64,000 nucleotides of DNA, from the NCBI GenBank assembly GCA_019918135.1, contig WBZZ01006424.1:1-64000 (forward strand), read 5' to 3'. This document shows positions 8,445 to 18,179 of the stretch, piece after piece. The notes beneath the pieces were generated by a model. The model did not search any database, had not been told where the DNA came from, and saw nothing but the letters and a program-made list of their open reading frames with translations. The stretch is from Paulinella micropora. Its lineage: Eukaryota; Cercozoa; Imbricatea; Euglyphida; Paulinellidae. Position 1 is the stretch's first letter; the number at the start of each line of letters is the position of its first letter. Position numbers and translations under genes: made by a program.

Positions 8445-10198
8445 GTTCCGAAGATCAATCTCCTGTCCTGGCCGTGGCTGTTGTGCTGTTGCTGCGGGGA
8501 CGTTGCACTACCGTCATTGCTTCTGCCAGATGATTGTTTTTTTGCACTCACTGTGTAGGCACTGTCATTCCTGGTATAAGTTCCGCCATTGTCAGCCTTT
8601 GTGGGTGGGGCGGTTGTGGCCTTGGTTTGGCTTGGCGCTGCCATTGGTGGTGGCGTACTAACCCCCAGCGCTTCTAGTACCTGTTCCATCAGCGCGAGGA
8701 GCAGAGTCATAGCAACAGAATCTCGGAACTCGAGCATTTCCTTGATCAGTTGCATAGTGCCTTCGTCGGAGTCCGTGACGAAGCCAAACGCCGTTGGTCG
8801 GACGCAGAAGATGGCGGACACAAACTCCCCTTGCCATTTCCTACGTTGCAAAGAGGCCCAACGCTTAGATCGAGGCAAGAAATTTTCCGCACCAACGGTC
8901 TGCAGGCTGTGTCGTGAACCTTGGTTGCATATCACCGCGTACTTGTCTTGCACAAATTCTGAGCTTTTAGGATCCGCAATGGCGAGGAGTCGTTGCAATT
9001 CCGTGCTTGCGGCGCCCTGTGGCTTGGTCGTGGACGCGTCACCTTGAACAGACTGTGTCGTAACCTTGTCCGTGTATGACAGCGCGGCGTCCTGAGCTTG
9101 CTCGCGCAGCTTGTTCCAAGTTGACTGTCTGGTCGGCAGATCAGTCGCGTACAATTTGAATTCTAGGTCCGGGGTTTTGGTGTTGTTGCTGACGTTGCCT
9201 CCCGGCAGCGTCTTGAAATGCACCCGTTCCACGTATTGCGAAGTGAAGCTGCGCAACGTCGGGTAGACCCGAATTTTGAGCGAATGCGCGACGTGCGCGC
9301 GGTAGAGGGGGTTTCTGCTATCCATCACATGTTCTTGTGCCGCCAACGTATGGTCGAAGGGCTGATTGCGCGGGGACGCCTGGAACACGCACGGTGTCGC
9401 ACTCTGCACCACAGAAACCTTGATGCCCTGCATTGTCAAGTCAGCGGCTGTGCGCAATAAATCCTGGCTCGGGGCCAGGCCTGCTAGAACCACCTCGCCA
9501 ATGCCGAAATGCTCGAAAACGTCGAGCAGGCTTTCGTCACCGTTCTTAATCAAGTTGTAACCAGTGTTGTCAACCACCGCTGAACTATGCGGGAAATATT
9601 GCTGCTGGCCCGTCAACCAGACCGCGGACGCACAGGTGTTCCCCTTTTGTGGCACACAAACCCGCAATTTCTGCTTTGCACCAGCTCCTGACTTGTACCA
9701 AAGGCACTGATTTTCAAACTCTACAGCCGAGCGTTCCCGGGGCTTAACATACGGCTTCAGTTGGTCGATTATTTCAGTGTCCTCGTCATTCTTATCCAGG
9801 TCTTGCTCAGTTTGGTGCACTGTCATTTTGATGGGGTCGCTGGTGCGGGCCGGTGTGAACGTGTATTCGATGACGCCCTGAACGCCGGCAGTGCCTGGAA
9901 AAAGGATAGTGCCTTCATCAACCTGCACGACTTCTTGCGGAAGTCTCTTGAAGCCGGGAAAAGTAATGTGGCCTTCGCAATTGATTTTTTGTACGAACAC
10001 GACTAACGCGGGTCTCAAGGGCCCGTCCAGCAGCTTTAGTATGTCTGCTAACGCCGCTTGGACATTCGCTTGGCTCTGGAAAGCGCGAGTTTTTTCATCA
10101 AGGCACGACTTTTGTGCGCCTTGGATCACGTACGCTAAGCCGCCCACGAGTTTGGGGGCTGCCAAGCATGAATTGCCAGGGATTCTGATAGTGCTCAT
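8435..10198 (-). CDS. Isochorismatase-like protein with long C-terminal extension (~587 aa)
   Basis: Two segments recall the cysteine-hydrolase (isochorismatase/nicotinamidase) fold. The first is an early strand (RPALVVFVQKIN) at about residue 60. The second, about residues 230-270, runs EVVLAGLAPSQDLLRTAAD then QGIKVSVVQSATPC; it follows the family pattern V-x-G-L-A, then T-A-x-D, then G-x-x-V-x-V-x-x-A. Between and after them are unrecognised domains, ending in a Ser/Thr/Gln-rich low-complexity tail. The start is set at MSTIRIPG (10,198); an in-frame ATG 14 codons upstream is possible. In this family the enzymes hydrolyse amides or vinyl ethers. Catalytic function is not claimed here. A structural protein is the main alternative. 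Confidence 0.5.
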   Translation of the reverse strand: MSTIRIPGNSCLAAPKLVGGLAYVIQGAQKSCLDEKTRAFQSQANVQAALADILKLLDGPLRPALVVFVQKINCEGHITFPGFKRLPQEVVQVDEGTILFPGTAGVQGVIEYTFTPARTSDPIKMTVHQTEQDLDKNDEDTEIIDQLKPYVKPRERSAVEFENQCLWYKSGAGAKQKLRVCVPQKGNTCASAVWLTGQQQYFPHSSAVVDNTGYNLIKNGDESLLDVFEHFGIGEVVLAGLAPSQDLLRTAADLTMQGIKVSVVQSATPCVFQASPRNQPFDHTLAAQEHVMDSRNPLYRAHVAHSLKIRVYPTLRSFTSQYVERVHFKTLPGGNVSNNTKTPDLEFKLYATDLPTRQSTWNKLREQAQDAALSYTDKVTTQSVQGDASTTKPQGAASTELQRLLAIADPKSSEFVQDKYAVICNQGSRHSLQTVGAENFLPRSKRWASLQRRKWQGEFVSAIFCVRPTAFGFVTDSDEGTMQLIKEMLEFRDSVAMTLLLALMEQVLEALGVSTPPPMAAPSQTKATTAPPTKADNGGTYTRNDSAYTVSAKKQSSGRSNDGSATSPQQQHNSHGQDRRLIFGTCT

Positions 10199-10249
10199 TG
10201 TGTTCTCCTTTCCGTCTTTTGATAACACTTCGAATCGCAAGCTCTAAAA

Positions 10250-10940
10250 GAAACCAAACCAAAAAGGAAAACAAAAAAAACGCACTTGTATCTTTTGTCT
10301 CTCCCCCTCCCCCTCTCACTCTCCCCGCCCTTCCCTTTCCTCCTGTTTAACTGGCTTCTTTCCCTCTCTTATGGTTCTATCCTTTTTTCCCGATTATCCT
10401 TTTTAATGTACTTACTCCCCCCTTCTCCTTCCCCCCCCCCTCCCTGTTTCTTTCTTTCTTCTCCCTGTAGCACCCTCCCCCCCCCCTCCTTCTTCCGCGC
10501 CCCGTGCTCGACCGAATAGATACTAACAAGCAGTAACAACCACCAGGCGGGGGAAGGGAGGTGGGGGGGGGGGGCTTTGGGCACAACAGAAGTTGAGGTT
10601 CTCCACAGATCACGTGACCAAAAAAAAACAACCCCAATCAATCGGCAGAGAAAGAAGGGAGGGGAGTGATGAAAAAAACAACGGTCGGCCCTCCCTCTTC
10701 CTCCCCCCCCCAGAAAAAAGCTAATTAAGGTCTTTGCTTTCTTGTATCATGTTTTCTTGCTTTCTACAGCAAGACATTCTTTTTTATTTCCATACTTCTG
10801 CTCAGCATGCCACCGAAAAATGTCGTATTAATAAACTTTTTTCTGTGGATGTAACAAGAGAATCCTATTAATTAAGACACGCTTTCTTTCAAGAACAAAG
10901 AAACACCAACTTTCTCTTTTTTCTTTTCCGGGGTTATAGT
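10250..10940. other. Non-coding, C/T- and G-rich intergenic stretch
   Basis: Polypyrimidine runs span 10,290-10,500, a poly-G run lies near 10,565, and AT-rich DNA follows to 10,930, including two TTAATTAA-like sites. It lies between two minus-strand genes. No gene supported. Confidence 0.4.
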
Positions 10941-10941
10941 G

Positions 10942-11766
10942 TCAGGGAACGGGGGGCCCCGCCGTGAACAGCATGACCACCCGTGTTCTCTCGGACGATA
11001 TCACCCGGCGTTGGCAATTCCTGTGCCGGTTGTACAGGTCCGGCTGCGCAAACAGGGGCCACTGCGCTAGTGCGAAGCCCAGCGCGGCCGCCAGCGCCAG
11101 CGCCTCGCTCCCGCGGCCGGCGCCCGCGGCGGCCACGGCGCACGACAGCGAGATGAGCAAACAAACCGCCGGCGCGAGCCTGGGCAGGCCGGCGGCCGGC
11201 GCGAGCGGCTCGTACGGCGGCTGCACGCGGATGGCCGACTTGTGCCACAGCCGCCGCGCGAAGATTGCCGCGGCCCCCAGCGCCAGCGCCAGCGGTACCA
11301 CGAGCCACGCCGCCACCACCGACTTCACGGCCACCACTGTCATCACCGTGTAGACCACTAGCAGCGCCAGGGCGCAGGCGCACTCCAGCAAGTCGCGGCC
11401 GGGGTCGTATGCGCGCGCGAACAACAAGAGCACCACCGAAAACACGGCCGCCTCGCTCAGCGCCCAGCCCACGGCGGGTTGGCGGCCGCGCGCCCAGGGC
11501 AGCCAAAAAAAGATGGTCCACAGCATCGCGCGCAGCAGCGCCAGGCACGCCACCGTCCGCGGCCGGTCGGTGTTGAGCACCGCAGTGCTGCTGTAGCCCA
11601 CGATCACGGCGGGCGGCGGGTCCTCCGTGATATTTGCAGCGCGACGTGGCGCGAGGCGTCGGAGGCGCAGCCACTGCTTGCAACACAGGGCCAACAGCAC
11701 CAGCGCGTTGCCCCAGTGGAAAGCGAGCCAGCCCAGCTTGCTCGCGTTCTCCCGTCCGGACGACAT
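10942..11766 (-). CDS. Multi-pass membrane protein A (paralogue of the next gene)
   Basis: About 275 residues contain six or seven hydrophobic segments (for example ALVLLALCC, MLWTIFFWLPW, AAVFSVVLLLF, ALALLVVYTVMTVV, AAWLVVPLALALGAA, AVCLLISLSCAV). The motif FFWLPW, then a charged loop, then another helix recurs in the gene at 12.2-13.0 kb, so the pair is a tandem duplication. The start is placed at MSSGREN (11,766), although a Met 15 codons upstream is in frame. The C-terminus is Arg-rich and probably cytosolic. I recognise no receptor or channel family; a GPCR-like or envelope role cannot be told apart. Confidence 0.6.
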   Translation of the reverse strand: MSSGRENASKLGWLAFHWGNALVLLALCCKQWLRLRRLAPRRAANITEDPPPAVIVGYSSTAVLNTDRPRTVACLALLRAMLWTIFFWLPWARGRQPAVGWALSEAAVFSVVLLLFARAYDPGRDLLECACALALLVVYTVMTVVAVKSVVAAWLVVPLALALGAAAIFARRLWHKSAIRVQPPYEPLAPAAGLPRLAPAVCLLISLSCAVAAAGAGRGSEALALAAALGFALAQWPLFAQPDLYNRHRNCQRRVISSERTRVVMLFTAGPPVP

Positions 11767-11829
11767 CTTGCCAACAGACAGCACAAATAAGAGCCTGGTC
11801 TCCCCAAACAAAATGGTCCGGCTTGCCAG

Positions 11830-12200
11830 TTACGACACAAAAAAAAGGGAGCGCGGGTGGGAGGGGAAACAGGCAGAGACTCCCTGTTTTCCTTCCTTCC
11901 TGTCCCCTCCAAACTTTGTCCCCTCCGCTAGCGCGATCGGGGGGGGGGGAATTAGAAAAAGAAAACTACCAATCGTACCTGGCAAAAGCCCCCTCCCCCC
12001 CCACTCCGATCGCGCCCCGGTAAGGCCGTTTTTTTTGCAAAGTCAGTCACCTTTTTTTCGCCCCCGTATGCTCCGGTCCTAGGCTGTTTTGCACTACCAA
12101 GTCACTTTTTTTTGCTCCGGTCGCTTCTTGCACGGCCGGTCCGCCTTCTTCATCTCAGTGCCGGGAAACTTTTTTTTTAAAAGCAAGTATGTCTTTTAAT
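11830..12200. other. Intergenic stretch between the two membrane-protein paralogues
   Basis: Poly-G, poly-C and poly-T runs, with a directly repeated GTCAC-TTTTTTT block near 12,045 and 12,101. No gene supported. Confidence 0.35.
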
Positions 12201-12202
12201 CC

Positions 12203-13035
12203 TCACGGCCCTTCTTCTTCTTCCCCTTCTTCGTCTTCGTCCTCCCCGACTTTTGGTAGATATTGTTTGATCTCGACGGGCTTTTGTTTGCTGTCGGTGT
12301 ACTGGGGTTTGTTTTCGGCTAGCGGGACGATGTCAACTCCCGCGGCTCTCGGCTGCAACAACAAGAGCCACGTACTGGCCAGCAGGCCGAGCGTGGCCGA
12401 GAAGGCCAGCAGGCGCGCCCCTTCATGTGCTCCGTGATCGCGCCCAGGGAGCCCAGCACACACGAACCGTACAGCACAGCGGCCACCTTGCCGATCAGCC
12501 AGCCCTTGGGCCGCCGCGGGGCCAGCGACGCGTACTGAGAGCCGGCTTTCTCCAGCAGCCGCCGGCAGCCGCGCTGTACGGCCGGAATGAGCAGCAGCGC
12601 GCGCGCGACGGGCGGCAGGGCCCAGGCCGCCGCCGCCGATCCCGCCGCCAGCGCCAGCGCCGCTGCCGACGTGTACATGAGCGCGCAGCCCAGCGCCAGC
12701 GAAGTAGAATTCTGCAGGTACGGCTTGTCGTACAGGAACAGCCCGGCGCAGACAAACAGCAGCTCGCCGGCCGCCCATGGCTGGCTTGCGATTGGCTCGG
12801 AGCCCTCGTTGGTCCAGGGCAGCCAGAAGAACGCGTACCACACCGAGTAGTGCAGCAGAGCCGCTAACGCCACGGAGGCGCGGTATTCCGTGCGCACAAA
12901 ACACGGCCGGCGCCACGCCGCGGCGGCTACGAGCAGCAGCGCGCTCGCGCTGTTGACGACGATCCACGCGATCATGTTCTTGTCGAGATTCTCGGCCTTG
13001 GGCAGCGCCCACTGCACGCGTTCGGTCCAGCTCAT
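12203..13035 (-). CDS. Multi-pass membrane protein B (paralogue of the previous gene)
   Basis: The start is MSWTERVQ at 13,035. Hydrophobic segments occur in the same order as in protein A, including WYAFFWLPW followed by a polar loop, ALGCALMYTSAAALALAAG, and a Tyr/Pro linker (SQYASLAPRRP) matching protein A's PPYEPLAP. The 3' end encodes a polar, acidic tail. Proteins A and B are adjacent, on the same strand and separated by about 0.4 kb, which fits a tandem gene duplication within the virus-like block. The C-terminal boundary is approximate. Confidence 0.5.
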
Positions 13036-13039
13036 CTTT

Positions 13040-13440
13040 TGTCATTTCTTTTTCTTTTGTTGTTTTCCTCCTTTTTGGTTGGGGAGGGAGGGAGAGGGAG
13101 GAAATGCGGATTTTGCTCAGCCAAGCAAGGCTGCGCAAACGTCGAGAAGGGTGGGAGGGAGGGAGGGTTAGGAAGCAAAAGCCAACCCGATGCAACGATC
13201 CTGTCTCTCGGCGGCCCCCCCCCTCCCGCAATCCCTGCTCTTTCCACTTGTTGGCAGAGAAAGCATCCCCCCCCCCCCTCTCTCTCTCTCTCGTGTCTGG
13301 TTTTGTGTGTGTGTGGGGGGGGGGCCGTATTTTTTTTCTTTTGGTGGTTGGCTTTCCCCCCCGCGCCCACGATCCTTTTTTGGGAGGGTGGGAAAGGGAG
13401 GGGATTTGTGCCTTTGTAGATAGGTGTGCGTGGTGGGGGT
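13040..13440. other. Low-complexity intergenic stretch
   Basis: Purine/pyrimidine-asymmetric DNA with poly-C, (TC)n and (TG)n runs lies between divergent genes (minus-strand membrane protein B and the plus-strand ankyrin-like gene). The long open frames on both strands here are low-complexity translations. Confidence 0.45.
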
Positions 13441-13456
13441 GTGTACAGGCACCGCG

Positions 13457-14542
13457 ATGATGAGGCAACACGCGTGTTATCTGCTGGCTCCCGCACGTGC
13501 GGCCCAGGTCGCGAACGAGCTCAGGGCGAGCTGGCAAAGCTACCTGGACTGCACGCTCAATCTGCTAACAGTTGCGTGCTCGAGGCCCGAGGTGAAATAC
13601 CACATCCTGGCGTTCTGGCGCCAACCGGCCGGCAGCAACGTGCTCGAGTTTATTCTGTGCTACAGCTTCCAGCTGACCAAGGTGTTCCAAGAACTCCAAG
13701 CGATGTACCGGCGCAGTTTTAGCAGGGCGTGCTCGTTCCCGCTGCTAGAACTGCTGGTCCGAGAAATGCGCCTGGTGGAGCGAGCGGTCCACTGGCGGGC
13801 CCAGAGGTTCTTCCGGGAGCTGGGCCGAGAGCTCAGCTCTATTGTGTACACCGAAAACATCATGGCTGGTAGCTGGGCCGGCAGCCTGCACGCCCCGGCG
13901 GTCGTGCACGCGGCGGCGTGGAACGACCTCCAGGCACTGCAGTACCTGACACTTGCGGCCAGGGTTGATACCTCGTGGTGCAGCCAGAGCTGTTCGCTGC
14001 TGCAGCTGGCCATGCAACCCGTCGTGCCCCGTGCTGTCCAGGACGTGCAGGCCGCCGTAGACGTCGTTCTGCAGAGCCCCCGCTTGCTGGCCCCACACGT
14101 GGCTTCGGGCATCGCGTTCTTCTGTGTGCTGCACCACAATTCCCAGGAACCTGCGCGGGTGCTGCACGGTGCCCTGCGCGCCGCCGCCCGGCGCCGTTTC
14201 AACCCGATCCGCTTCTGCCAAGTGCGGGGCCCCAGCCTCCTGGCGCTCATGAGCGCCGCGGGGCTGGCGAGCCCAAATCCGGAGCTCCTACGGTTGCTGC
14301 TGAGGCACGGCGCCGTGTACAAGGCCGGCAGCTCTACGCCGGAGCAACGTGACCTGGTTCGCGCTTGGCTAGCCCGCCTCGACGTCGACGACGAACTGCT
14401 TGCCCGCGGGCGCCGGCTGGCGCTGCTCAGCCTGGACGCCAAGGAAACGGAAGAACTCAGGGCCTGGCGGCTAGGCGCGGGCTCCGCGCTGCTGCGGGCC
14501 GAACTCGTCGTGCCGCCCGTCCCAACCCTCGCACCAAGCTAA
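13457..14542 (+). CDS. Ankyrin-like helical-repeat protein, ~361 aa
   Basis: This is a Leu/Ala/Arg-rich all-helical protein. Two stretches resemble ankyrin repeats: VVHAAAWNDLQALQYLTLAA near the middle, and NPELLRLLLRHGAVY towards the C-terminus (the ELLRLLLxHGA signature). Ankyrin proteins of large DNA viruses often act as adaptors for host ubiquitin ligases, which would pair with the USP gene; that link is inference. The start is set at MMRQ (13,457), with an upstream in-frame ATG at 13,424 as the alternative. It is the last gene of the GC-rich block before the Polinton. Confidence 0.55.
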   Translation: MMRQHACYLLAPARAAQVANELRASWQSYLDCTLNLLTVACSRPEVKYHILAFWRQPAGSNVLEFILCYSFQLTKVFQELQAMYRRSFSRACSFPLLELLVREMRLVERAVHWRAQRFFRELGRELSSIVYTENIMAGSWAGSLHAPAVVHAAAWNDLQALQYLTLAARVDTSWCSQSCSLLQLAMQPVVPRAVQDVQAAVDVVLQSPRLLAPHVASGIAFFCVLHHNSQEPARVLHGALRAAARRRFNPIRFCQVRGPSLLALMSAAGLASPNPELLRLLLRHGAVYKAGSSTPEQRDLVRAWLARLDVDDELLARGRRLALLSLDAKETEELRAWRLGAGSALLRAELVVPPVPTLAPS

Positions 14543-14740
14543 CGGACACACCGAACCAAACAAAAAGTAGGCACGCACTAGAAACTTTAAGAAGATTAAA
14601 AAAATGCCTTGGAGTTCATAACATTTGTGTGTCTGTCTGTCATGCCGTCGAGATCGACAGGAGGTCGCTGCAGCTCTCGGCGCGCCGCGCCCGCATACAC
14701 AGTATCTACGTAGGAAAGAACGAAGGAAAGAAGGAGTATC

Positions 14741-14741
14741 T

Positions 14742-14774
<33 letters not shown>

Positions 14775-14998
14775 CACAGAGAGAGAGAGAGAGAGAGAGA
14801 AGCTCATCCCCTCAAGGACAGTTTCACAAGTTCTTTCCCTAAGGGAGAACAGTGTAGGAGGAGGAAGCAAAGGAGGAAGGAAAAAGAAGGCAAGAGAGGA
14901 GAAAGGAAATGAGAATGGAAAGGAGAAGGCAAAGGAGGAAGTACTAGCGGTACTAGCACACACACACACACACTCACACACACACACACACACACAGC
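14741..14998. repeat. Microsatellites in the left terminal repeat: (AGT)n, (AG)n, (CA)n
   Basis: About ten AGT units (14,743-14,774) are followed by (AG)n to about 14,800, then (CA)n at 14,958-14,996. The right terminus has only AAGTAGAGATGTAGG at the matching place, so the runs grew from the element's AGTAG tip. Confidence 0.8.
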
Positions 14999-15051
14999 TT
15001 TAAAAGTGAAAAACCTAAGGGATTTGGCGGATTTATGGCATTTGTGCGACT

Positions 15052-15154
15052 ATATCGGCATCGGTTGTTGTCAGCTCTGGCAAAATTCAAAATCTGTTTT
15101 TTTATCGGCATCGGTTGTTGTCAGCCTCTGGCAAAATTCAAAATCTGTTTTTTT
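15052..15154. repeat. 51-bp tandem duplication
   Basis: Two adjacent copies begin TATCGGCATCGGTTGTTG and end in a T7 run (15,052-15,102 and 15,103-15,154). They differ by one extra C. There is no matching copy in the right terminal repeat, so the duplication came after insertion. Confidence 0.9.
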
Positions 15155-15673
15155 GAGTCGTTGAAGACGATGATCATGAGTACTAATTGACTAAGAGGAG
15201 GAGCGGTATGAAAACTACAGGAGGACAAAAACGTTCGCATCAAAGGAAGATAGACTTTGGAATTGCCCTGAGTCCTCAACATGACAAGCTTTAAGAAACC
15301 TTAACGTACGCGTTAGCTAGTTTTCCTAGGCAGCGGCTTCTCCTTTCTCTCCTTCTCCTTTCCTTCGAATACCTAGTTTCCCTTCTCTTTTCTATCCTCT
15401 TGTCTCTCCTCTTTCGTCTCCTCTTTTTTAGGGTCATTTTCAAGAAAACGACCTCTAAAAAGCGGTCTTTAAGTCCAAAATCACCAAAAATCAACAAACA
15501 AGAAATAATAGAGAAATCAAAGAGAAATCAAGAAAGGAAGAAGGAAAGTACCTTAGTAGTCGCCTCCTCCGCCACCCACATTCATTAAATAAACCTACCA
15601 TCACACATACTGTATGAGGTAGGGTTTTTATAGTCTCCCACGATTGTTTTTTGTTTTGTTTTGTTTTTTCGAC

Positions 15674-15863
15674 ATATTTTCAATTATTTCCCGCAGAGTG
15701 GATAGATATTTTCAATTATTTCCCGCAGAGGGTCTCGGTATTTCCCTCGTAGGGTCTTAATATTTCACTCGGAGGGTCTCTGTATTTCCCTTGGAGTGTC
15801 TTAATATTTCCCTCGGAGGATCTCGGTATTTCCCTTGGAGGGTCTTAGCATTTCCCGCAGAGG
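15674..15863. repeat. Minisatellite of ~22-bp units
   Basis: Two ~30-bp copies of ATTTTCAATTATTTCCCGCAG are followed by about six degenerate 22-bp units of the form GGTCTCGGTATTTCCCTTGGA, alternating CTCGG and CTTAA variants. It lies just inside the left terminal repeat, beyond the 3' end of the first minus-strand gene. It may be a subterminal protein-binding array. Confidence 0.85.
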
Positions 15864-15896
15864 GGAGTAAATATAAAATCAGTTATTTTTGCGACC

Positions 15897-16358
15897 TCAC
15901 CGATAAACTCTGTTCATATTTGAACTTCCCTCATTTTTTTGTTTTATCATTAAACAAGCTTTTGTAAAGGAATTGCCCTTCTCAACTAGTTCCTCAATTC
16001 TTTCAATCTCATCACTATCTATCATTCCTCTATTCTGCTTCTTCCAATGCTTCATCAATCTTCTTTCTCCTTCAATCTGTCTCAATCTCTTCTTTCTTCT
16101 TCTGTCTTTCATCAAGTCTTCTTCAATCTCATCTTGTTCCTCCTTCTTCGTAAGCAGAACTTCGTCAATCGCTCCAAGTATTTCTTTCTTTTTATTCAAT
16201 TCCTTCTTCATCTCTTCAATCAATGCTTCATCTTTCTCAATCTCTTTCATCGCTTTTATCTTCATTTCTGTCAATTTCTTCCTAGAATATCCTTCTTCAA
16301 ACTGTTCAATCCATTCTTCCTTACCCTTTAAAAAATCTGGTATAAGATTAATGGACAT
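15897..16358 (-). CDS. Coiled-coil protein with HTH-like C-terminus, 153 aa
   Basis: A long charged helix (about residues 15-115, rich in Lys/Glu with heptad hydrophobics) is followed by ERIEELVEKGNSFTKACLMI, which could form a helix-turn-helix. It is the outermost gene at the integrase end of the Polinton and reads toward the terminus. No named family recognised; a DNA-binding or integrase accessory role is a guess. Confidence 0.5.
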   Translation of the reverse strand: MSINLIPDFLKGKEEWIEQFEEGYSRKKLTEMKIKAMKEIEKDEALIEEMKKELNKKKEILGAIDEVLLTKKEEQDEIEEDLMKDRRRKKRLRQIEGERRLMKHWKKQNRGMIDSDEIERIEELVEKGNSFTKACLMIKQKNEGSSNMNRVYR

Positions 16359-16627
16359 AATATGAGGGTTTTTTGTTTATAGAGTGAGGTCCCACAGACA
16401 AAAAAGAGACAAAAAAGACAAAAAGACAAGATTCGTCTTTTCGTGCAAGAAAAAAAAAACGCCAATTTCGCCCGCAATTTACGACAAAAATTATTGCGAT
16501 GAACATTCGGCCCTTTGGTCCCCGAAATAAAAAGGGAATTGCTAAAAAACCGACAACCTAAACCAAAATCGCGTGCCAAAAAAAATTCTCGTCAGTCTCA
16601 CAAAATTTCCCAAGTCAAGAAGTGGCG

Positions 16628-17156
16628 ATGGACCAACTAGCCGACATTTTTGGCGAGGCGAAGTTGGAGGCCGACCCAGCTGACCCTGCCCCAGTCCAGC
16701 CCGACCCTGCTCCAGTCCAGCCCGACCCCGCCCGTCCAGCCTGACCCTGCCCCCGTCCAGCCTGACCTTGCCCCCGTCCAGCCCACCCCTGACTTACTCG
16801 AAGATGACATTTCTGATGGATGGAGAAAATTTGAAGATGTTGGTGATTTAATCGTTCCGAGAGATGATGTTAAGTTTATCGGTGTTACGAGAGAATTTCT
16901 TTACGCCGACAAGAAGGTGAGAATTTGGAGGAGGCACCCTTTCGATATGCCCGCGGAAGAAAAGGAAGATTACTTTTTCGCAAACATTCAAAAAAATATG
17001 TTGATAGAGAAACCCAAAAACCAGTTTCATTTTCTCGTCTCCGTCCACAATCCTGATGAGTTAATTATTTTTAATTCAATCACAGCAATCAACCGAGTAT
17101 TGAAAGCTCGCACGAGCCAAATGAACTGGATTCTCCCAATCAATGATTTTGTGTAA
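16628..17156 (+). pseudogene. Pro-rich repeat protein with a globular C-terminal domain
   Basis: The 5' part encodes repeats of the type PVQPDPA (seven or more short units of 15-18 nt, 16,670-16,795). A ~120-residue ordered domain follows, with segments WRKFEDVGDLIVPRDD, FIGVTREFLYADKKV and HFLVSVHNPDELIIFN. The domain is unrecognised. It lies between the coiled-coil gene and the convergent integrase. The Pro repeats show length variation typical of such tracts, and the gene appears interrupted. Confidence 0.45.
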
Positions 17157-17169
17157 TTAAATTCTTCTC

Positions 17170-18146
17170 TTACAAATCTAGTATTACTTTTACTTTCTTT
17201 TCTCTTTTGCTAGTTCTAATGTTCTCAGGTTGAATATCTTCACGGTTTAATAATTCCTTCGTTTTCTTCTCTTTTGTTAAATCTTTAACTTGTTCTTTAA
17301 TTTGTTTTTCTTCGTCGGCAGGTTTATCGAACTTAGTCTTTAATAATTCCCTAGGACTGACTAGCTCGTCTGAATTGAGCATCAATTTGAAGCCCTTTCT
17401 TCCGACGACGGTGAATATCTGCTTACTGTATTGCTTTCCGCCTTTGGAAAATAAATTTCTTTTTAGCTCCTTTCGCACCTTATCGCCCTTTTGAAATTCT
17501 TCTATCAAACAGTCCCGTTCAATCCGTTGTTTATTTTTATTAACACCCTTAAATACATCAATCGGTCGGGCTTTAATCGTTCTATGAAATCGCATAATTA
17601 TTATAGCATCCACCATATCGTAAATGTAAGTGAGCCAATCAAAATTACCATTAGTTTCAAATAGAATGTCAAGCCACCTTCTAATAGTTCTAATAACATG
17701 GTCCACAATCGCAAGAGCCCGATGGTCGCCCACTTCAACCGTCCGATGGTCAATATTATTCTCTCTGAAATAATCTTTAACAGCCCCTTTGTATTCACTC
17801 CGCTGTCGGTTGTAATAGAATCAGGTGTGTAAGGTATTGATTTCAAAGCTAAATAAACTTCCTTAGCCGTTTTATTTTTAAGTGATTTAATGATTAAAAA
17901 TCGGCTGTGTGTGTCTATCCAAAACAACATCCAAGCATAGTTTTTATTTCCTTTCTTGTCTTTAAGTTTTGACATATCCGCCAAATCTACAAATACTTGT
18001 TGAAGTGGTTTGTCTGTCCATATCGTATTCCATTTATCAGTCGGTAATCTTTTTTGGTAATGTATTTCAAGTGCTTGTTGTTCCTTTCTTTCATCCTCAT
18101 CTTCGGGTTCAGTATTTTGTGTATTTCCTGTATGCTTATGGTCCAT
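17170..18146 (-). pseudogene. Retroviral-type (rve) integrase
   Basis: The DDE integrase core is visible: first Asp strand QVFVDLADMSKL, then AWMLFWIDTHSRFLII, a second Asp at SITTDSGVNTKG, and a downstream helix (HRALAIVDHVIRTIRRWL) in the place of the third catalytic position. A C-terminal KFDKPADEEKQ region is charged. Integrases of this family insert Polintons and create short target duplications. Its place near the left terminal repeat is standard for the family. The gene is interrupted. Confidence 0.85.
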
Positions 18147-18179
18147 TGCTATATGCGACTAAAATAGAAAGGTAGTTTA

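Larger units (their letters stand above)
1..14560. other. GC-rich large-DNA-virus-like block (fossil)
   Basis: The block is GC-rich and has long homopolymer runs, unlike the AT-rich DNA from about 14.6 kb onward. Genes lie close together on both strands. They include two kinase-like proteins, a ubiquitin-specific protease, an SNF2-type helicase start, several membrane proteins and an ankyrin-like protein. This is the kind of host-interaction set seen in large nuclear or nucleocytoplasmic DNA viruses. No capsid, polymerase or terminase gene is in view, so the viral family cannot be assigned. AATAAA signals occur just after or within several stop codons. Most genes look close to whole, with a handful of interruptions. 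The viral origin is inferred from gene content and compactness. Confidence 0.5.
14741..15540. repeat. Left terminal inverted repeat of the Polinton
   Basis: Two blocks match the right end in inverted orientation. The first is 14,798-14,850 (beginning AGCTCATCCCCTCAAGGACA) against about 36,482-36,532. The second is 15,424-15,530 (TTTAGGGTCATTTTC..., with the AAAGCGGTCTTTAAGTCC core) against 36,195-36,312. Between them the left copy is longer because of microsatellites and a tandem duplication. Confidence 0.75.

Noticed and set aside
13040-13537. Frames extending the membrane protein B region to the right, and antisense frames
   Set aside because: Their residues are encoded by homopolymer and (TC)n/(TG)n runs; MSWTERVQ at 13,035 is a better start.
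1-14560. Herpesvirus or named giant-virus assignment for the GC-rich block
   Set aside because: No capsid, terminase or polymerase gene is visible. Kinases, USPs and ankyrin-like proteins occur in many virus groups.
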